Assembly (NCBI GenBank): GCA_000435835.1
Contig: FR883353.1
Span: 1 to 7,887, forward strand
Reading direction: 5' to 3'
DNA length: 7,887 bases
DNA from: Clostridium sp. CAG:221
Lineage (GTDB): Bacteria; Bacillota; Clostridia; Clostridiales; Clostridiaceae
Shown here: piece after piece, positions 5,518 through 7,887 of the stretch
How the letters are laid out: each line of letters begins with the position of its first letter
How positions within the stretch are numbered: position 1 is the first letter of the stretch
Position numbers and translations under genes: made by a program
The notes under the pieces: generated by a model
The model's database searches: none
Told to the model about the DNA's origin: nothing
What the model saw: only the letters and a program-made list of their open reading frames with translations

Positions 5518-6345
5518 ATGAAAAATACGGTAGTAACATTCAAACAAGCAAAAGAAAAAGGTGAAAGAATAAGCATGCTTACTGCTTATGATTATTCAAC
5601 AGCAAAGCTGATGGATAAGGCAGGTATCAATGGAATATTAGTGGGAGATTCATTAGGAATGGTATGCTTAGGGTATGAAGATACTATTTCTGTAACTATG
5701 GAGGATATGATACATCATAGTAGAGCAGTAGCACGAGGTTGTAAGGATACATTAGTGGTATGTGATATGCCATTTATGTCATATCAAACATCAGTATATG
5801 ATGCAGTTGTAAATGCAGGAAGATTAATGAAGGAAGGTAGGGCACAAGCTGTAAAATTAGAAGGTGGCTTGGAAGTATGCGATAAAATTGAAGCAATAGT
5901 AAAAGCATCAATACCTGTTATGGGTCATATAGGTCTAACACCACAATCTGTTAATGCCTTTGGAGGATTTAAGGTGCAAGGAAAAGATGAAGAGGCAGCA
6001 AAAGAATTAATTGAATCAGCAATAGCAATAGAAAAGGCCGGTGCATTTGCTATAGTTTTAGAATGTGTACCAGCAAAATTAGCTAAAATAATCAGTGAAA
6101 AAATATCTATTCCAACCATTGGTATTGGGGCAGGAGTTAATTGTGATGGACAGATTTTAGTTTATCAAGATATGTTAGGCATGTATAGTGATTTTACTCC
6201 TAAATTTGTTAAGACATATGAGAATTTAGGTGAAAAGATGGACTTTGCTTTTAAGAAGTATATAGAAGAAGTTAAATGTGGAGATTTCCCAGAGGAAAAG
6301 CATAGCTTTAAGATAAGTGATGAAGTAATAGAAAAATTATATTAG
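5518..6345 (+). CDS. panB: PanB, 3-methyl-2-oxobutanoate hydroxymethyltransferase
   Basis: This 275-residue TIM-barrel enzyme transfers a hydroxymethyl group from 5,10-methylene-tetrahydrofolate to 2-oxoisovalerate, giving ketopantoate, the first committed step of pantothenate synthesis. The family residues are all visible: the substrate and metal-binding D44-S45 in LVGDSLGM, D83 in VCDMPFMSYQ, K113 and E115 in AVKLEGG, H137 in MGHIGLTPQ, and the catalytic acid E182 in VLECVP. The length is usual. The AAAGAGG ribosome site (5503-5509) lies within the end of panG, which suggests translational coupling. It sits between the reductase panG, which uses its product, and panC. Confidence 0.98.
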   Translation: MKNTVVTFKQAKEKGERISMLTAYDYSTAKLMDKAGINGILVGDSLGMVCLGYEDTISVTMEDMIHHSRAVARGCKDTLVVCDMPFMSYQTSVYDAVVNAGRLMKEGRAQAVKLEGGLEVCDKIEAIVKASIPVMGHIGLTPQSVNAFGGFKVQGKDEEAAKELIESAIAIEKAGAFAIVLECVPAKLAKIISEKISIPTIGIGAGVNCDGQILVYQDMLGMYSDFTPKFVKTYENLGEKMDFAFKKYIEEVKCGDFPEEKHSFKISDEVIEKLY

Positions 6346-6361
6346 TAAGAAGGATTGAAAA

Positions 6362-7207
6362 ATGAGGGTTGTAAGTACAATTAAAGAAGTTAGAGAACAA
6401 ATAATGGAATGGAAACAACAAGGCTATGAAGTTGGATTAGTTCCAACCATGGGGTATTTACATGAAGGTCACAAAAGTTTGATTGAAAGAGCTGTTAAGG
6501 AAAATGATAAGGTTGTGGTAAGTATATTTGTGAATCCAATGCAATTTGGACCAAATGAAGATTTAGATACTTATCCTAGAGATTTAGAAAGAGATGCAGC
6601 ATTATGCAGTGATGTAGGAGCTGATCTTATTTTTAACCCAGAAAGCAGTGAAATGTATAAAGATGATTTCTGTTCATTTGTAGACATTAATGGATTATCA
6701 GATGGATTATGTGGAAAGAGCAGACCAATTCACTTTAGAGGAGTATGTACTGTTGTAAGTAAATTGTTTAATATTGTTACACCACATAGAGCATATTTTG
6801 GAGAAAAAGACGCTCAGCAATTGGCAATTATTAAGAGAATAGTCAGAGATTTAAACTTTAATATAGAAATAGTAGGATGTCCAATAATAAGAGAAAAAGA
6901 TGGACTAGCAAAGAGCTCAAGAAATACTTATTTATCTATTGAAGAAAGAACAGCTGCAACTATATTAAATAAATCATTAACTAAGGCCAAAGAATTATTA
7001 TATTCAGGAGAGAGAAATTCAAAAGAAATATTAGCATTAATTAAAGAAACAATAGAAAGTGAAAAACTTGCAAAAATAGATTATATAGAAATTGTAGATA
7101 GTTTATCTTTAAAGCCTGTTGATAAAATAGAAAAAAGTGTATTAGTGGCGTTAGCTGTATATATAGGAAAAACAAGATTAATTGATAATTTTATATTTGA
7201 GGTATAA
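6362..7207 (+). CDS. panC: PanC, pantothenate synthetase (pantoate--beta-alanine ligase)
   Basis: This 281-residue cytoplasmic ligase joins pantoate and beta-alanine with ATP, via a pantoyl-adenylate. It belongs to the HIGH nucleotidyltransferase superfamily. PTMGYLHEGH (28-37) carries H34 and H37 of the HxGH motif. FVNPMQFGPNEDLDTYPR is the family signature of the pantoate site. YFGEKDAQQL contains G147-E-K-D150. KSSRNTYL (184-191) is the KMSKS-like loop. The length is standard. An AGAAGGA ribosome site lies 8 bases before the ATG, and the gap from panB is 16 bases. Both substrates are made by products of the same operon: pantoate by PanB and PanG, beta-alanine by PanD. Confidence 0.98.
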   Translation: MRVVSTIKEVREQIMEWKQQGYEVGLVPTMGYLHEGHKSLIERAVKENDKVVVSIFVNPMQFGPNEDLDTYPRDLERDAALCSDVGADLIFNPESSEMYKDDFCSFVDINGLSDGLCGKSRPIHFRGVCTVVSKLFNIVTPHRAYFGEKDAQQLAIIKRIVRDLNFNIEIVGCPIIREKDGLAKSSRNTYLSIEERTAATILNKSLTKAKELLYSGERNSKEILALIKETIESEKLAKIDYIEIVDSLSLKPVDKIEKSVLVALAVYIGKTRLIDNFIFEV

Positions 7208-7221
7208 ACGGAGGGGTTTAA

Positions 7222-7617
7222 ATGAGATTAAATATGCTAAAAGGAAAAATTCATAGGGCAACAGTAAAACAAGCAGCTTTGGATTATGTAGGGAGTATTA
7301 CTATAGATGTGGATTTATTAGAGGCTTCAGGAATTATTGAATATGAAAAAGTTCAAATAGTAGATGTGAATAATGGAGCTAGATTTGAAACATATGCTAT
7401 AGCTGGAGAAAGAGGATCAGGAATGATCTGTTTAAATGGAGCAGCAGCAAGGTGTGTGCAACCTAATGATAAGATAATAATCATGTGTTATTGTGATATG
7501 GATGAAGAAGAGGCAAAGGCTCATAAGCCAAAGGTTGTATTTGTTGATGATGAAAATAAAATCAGTAGAATAACAAACTACGAAAAACACGGACAACTAA
7601 GTGAAAACTTTTTATAA
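7222..7617 (+). CDS. panD: PanD, aspartate 1-decarboxylase (pyruvoyl enzyme precursor)
   Basis: The 131-residue proenzyme decarboxylates L-aspartate to beta-alanine for PanC. It cleaves itself between G24 and S25 (YVGSITID), and S25 becomes the pyruvoyl cofactor. Position 24/25 matches the E. coli enzyme exactly, which supports the ATG at 7222 rather than the internal Met at codon 5. Other active-site residues are K9, R54 and Y58 in GARFETYAI, and N72 in LNGAAAR. A GGAGGG ribosome site lies 5 bases before the start, and the gap after panC is 14 bases. The last residues (SENFL) extend slightly past the conserved NYEKHGQL end, and the stop codon overlaps a palindrome that begins the downstream repeat region. 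No PanZ/PanM maturation factor is present in the window. Confidence 0.98.
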   Translation: MRLNMLKGKIHRATVKQAALDYVGSITIDVDLLEASGIIEYEKVQIVDVNNGARFETYAIAGERGSGMICLNGAAARCVQPNDKIIIMCYCDMDEEEAKAHKPKVVFVDDENKISRITNYEKHGQLSENFL

Positions 7618-7632
7618 ACTGCAAAGCAGTTT
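7616..7632 (+). repeat. Palindrome overlapping the panD stop codon
   Basis: AAACTGC-AAA-GCAGTTT forms a 7-bp hairpin whose first two bases are the last two bases of the panD TAA. No T-run follows on either strand, so it is not a standard terminator. It resembles the AAACTC...GAGTTT palindromes 44 bases downstream and may be part of the same element. Confidence 0.7.
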
Positions 7633-7639
7633 AGAAAAT

Positions 7640-7783
7640 GATGAATGATGAATTAAGAATGATGAATTAATGATAAAACTCGAAGAGTTTCTAAAAATAA
7701 TTTATTTTTCTAAACTCTTCGAGTTTATTCCTAAATTCATCATTCATCACTCATAATTCATCATTACCTAAGTTCATCATTAT
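7640..7783 (+). repeat. Composite inverted repeat, MITE-like or REP-like intergenic element
   Basis: The left side holds GATGAAT at 7640, 7647 and 7661. The right side holds its complement ATTCATC at 7735, 7742 and 7756, plus a TTCATC at 7773. Between them AAACTCGAAGAGTTT (7676-7690) and its exact reverse complement (7712-7726) form a 15-bp stem. After a 2-nt mismatch the stem continues as AAAAATAA/TTATTTTT. Each 15-mer is also a small hairpin by itself (AAACTC/GAGTTT around 3 bases), so a cruciform of two hairpins is an alternative fold. There is no open reading frame. It may end panGBCD transcription, although no clean T-run follows the stem. Confidence 0.75.
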
Positions 7784-7798
7784 CTAAGTGAATTATGT

Positions 7799-7859
7799 AA
7801 AAAAAATAAAAAAAATAGCAAAAAAAGTGTTGACACTTATATAGGGGTGCTGATATAAT
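7799..7859 (+). promoter_or_regulatory. Strong tRNA-Ser promoter with A-tract UP-like element
   Basis: A perfect -35 TTGACA (7830-7835) and a perfect -10 TATAAT (7854-7859) are 18 bases apart. The -10 has an extended TG at 7851-7852. Three A-tracts (7799-7806, 7808-7815, 7820-7826) lie just upstream with roughly helical spacing, as in an UP element. Transcription would start near 7866, about six bases before the tRNA. Confidence 0.9.
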
Positions 7860-7871
7860 AATCATTGTCGA

Positions 7872-7887
7872 GGAGAGATGGTCGAGT
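7872..7887 (+). tRNA. 5' end of a tRNA-Ser gene (partial)
   Basis: GGAGAGATGGTCGAGT fits the acceptor strand GGAGAGA, the linker TG and the start of the D arm of bacterial tRNA-Ser. The gene is cut by the window end, so the anticodon is not visible. tRNA-Ser is the likely reading; another class II tRNA is possible. Confidence 0.8.

Noticed and set aside
5925..6119. Minus-strand open frame of 64 codons
   Set aside because: Antisense shadow inside panB.
131..7617. A novel defence or mobile system in the window
   Set aside because: Every long reading frame belongs to housekeeping metabolism, translation or regulation; no toxin, nuclease, recombinase or transposase signature is present.
7640..7783. 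CRISPR-like array from the repeated GATGAAT/ATTCATC units
   Set aside because: Units are only about 7 bases, inverted between flanks, with no uniform spacers and no cas genes.

Overview
The window looks like a chromosomal segment of a low-G+C Firmicute, most likely Clostridium sensu stricto. The reasons are the very AT-rich sequence, strong GGAGG-type ribosome binding sites, a T-box leader in front of serS, the NiaR and PanG protein families, and AGA/ATA-rich codon use. All genes lie on the + strand. Both ends cut tRNA genes: the 3' tail of one tRNA (1-24) with its terminator, and the first 16 bases of a tRNA-Ser (7872-7887) behind a near-perfect promoter.

Region 1 (131-2834) is a compact four-gene run: an HD-domain metal-dependent phosphohydrolase, the niacin-responsive repressor NiaR, a divergent GlpA-like FAD oxidoreductase with a C-terminal [2Fe-2S] (BFD-type) domain, and a small protein matching only the C-terminal part of DUF1667. 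The usual GlpA-like/NADH-oxidase-like/DUF1667 set is incomplete here: the middle gene is absent, the DUF1667 gene lacks its cysteine-rich half, and several FAD-site signatures in the oxidoreductase are altered.

Region 2 (2849-4484) is serS with its control region. It has a TTGACA promoter inside an inverted repeat, then a complete T-box leader. The specifier triplet reads TCC (Ser), and both the antiterminator and the terminator can be drawn. SerRS follows, then a strong intrinsic terminator. The true serS start is 3159; an in-frame ATG at 3147 overlaps the Shine-Dalgarno sequence.

Region 3 (4515-7617) is a complete pantothenate (vitamin B5) operon, panG-panB-panC-panD. PanB makes ketopantoate, PanG (DUF2520 Rossmann family) reduces it to pantoate in place of PanE, PanD makes beta-alanine from aspartate, and PanC joins the two. 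The panG reading frame has no ATG, GTG or TTG at its proper N-terminus. The only well-placed start is an ATT at 4670 behind an almost perfect Shine-Dalgarno sequence. A leader of about 120 nt precedes it and is unexplained.

Region 4 (7616-7871) is non-coding. It holds a composite palindromic repeat (two hairpin-forming motifs plus GATGAAT/ATTCATC repeats on both sides) that looks like a dispersed intergenic element, then three A-tracts and the tRNA-Ser promoter.

No defence system, prophage, CRISPR array or transposase gene is visible. Most of the window is conserved housekeeping content. The points most worth a second look are the AUU start of panG, its leader, the eroded oxidoreductase/DUF1667 pair and the palindromic repeat.
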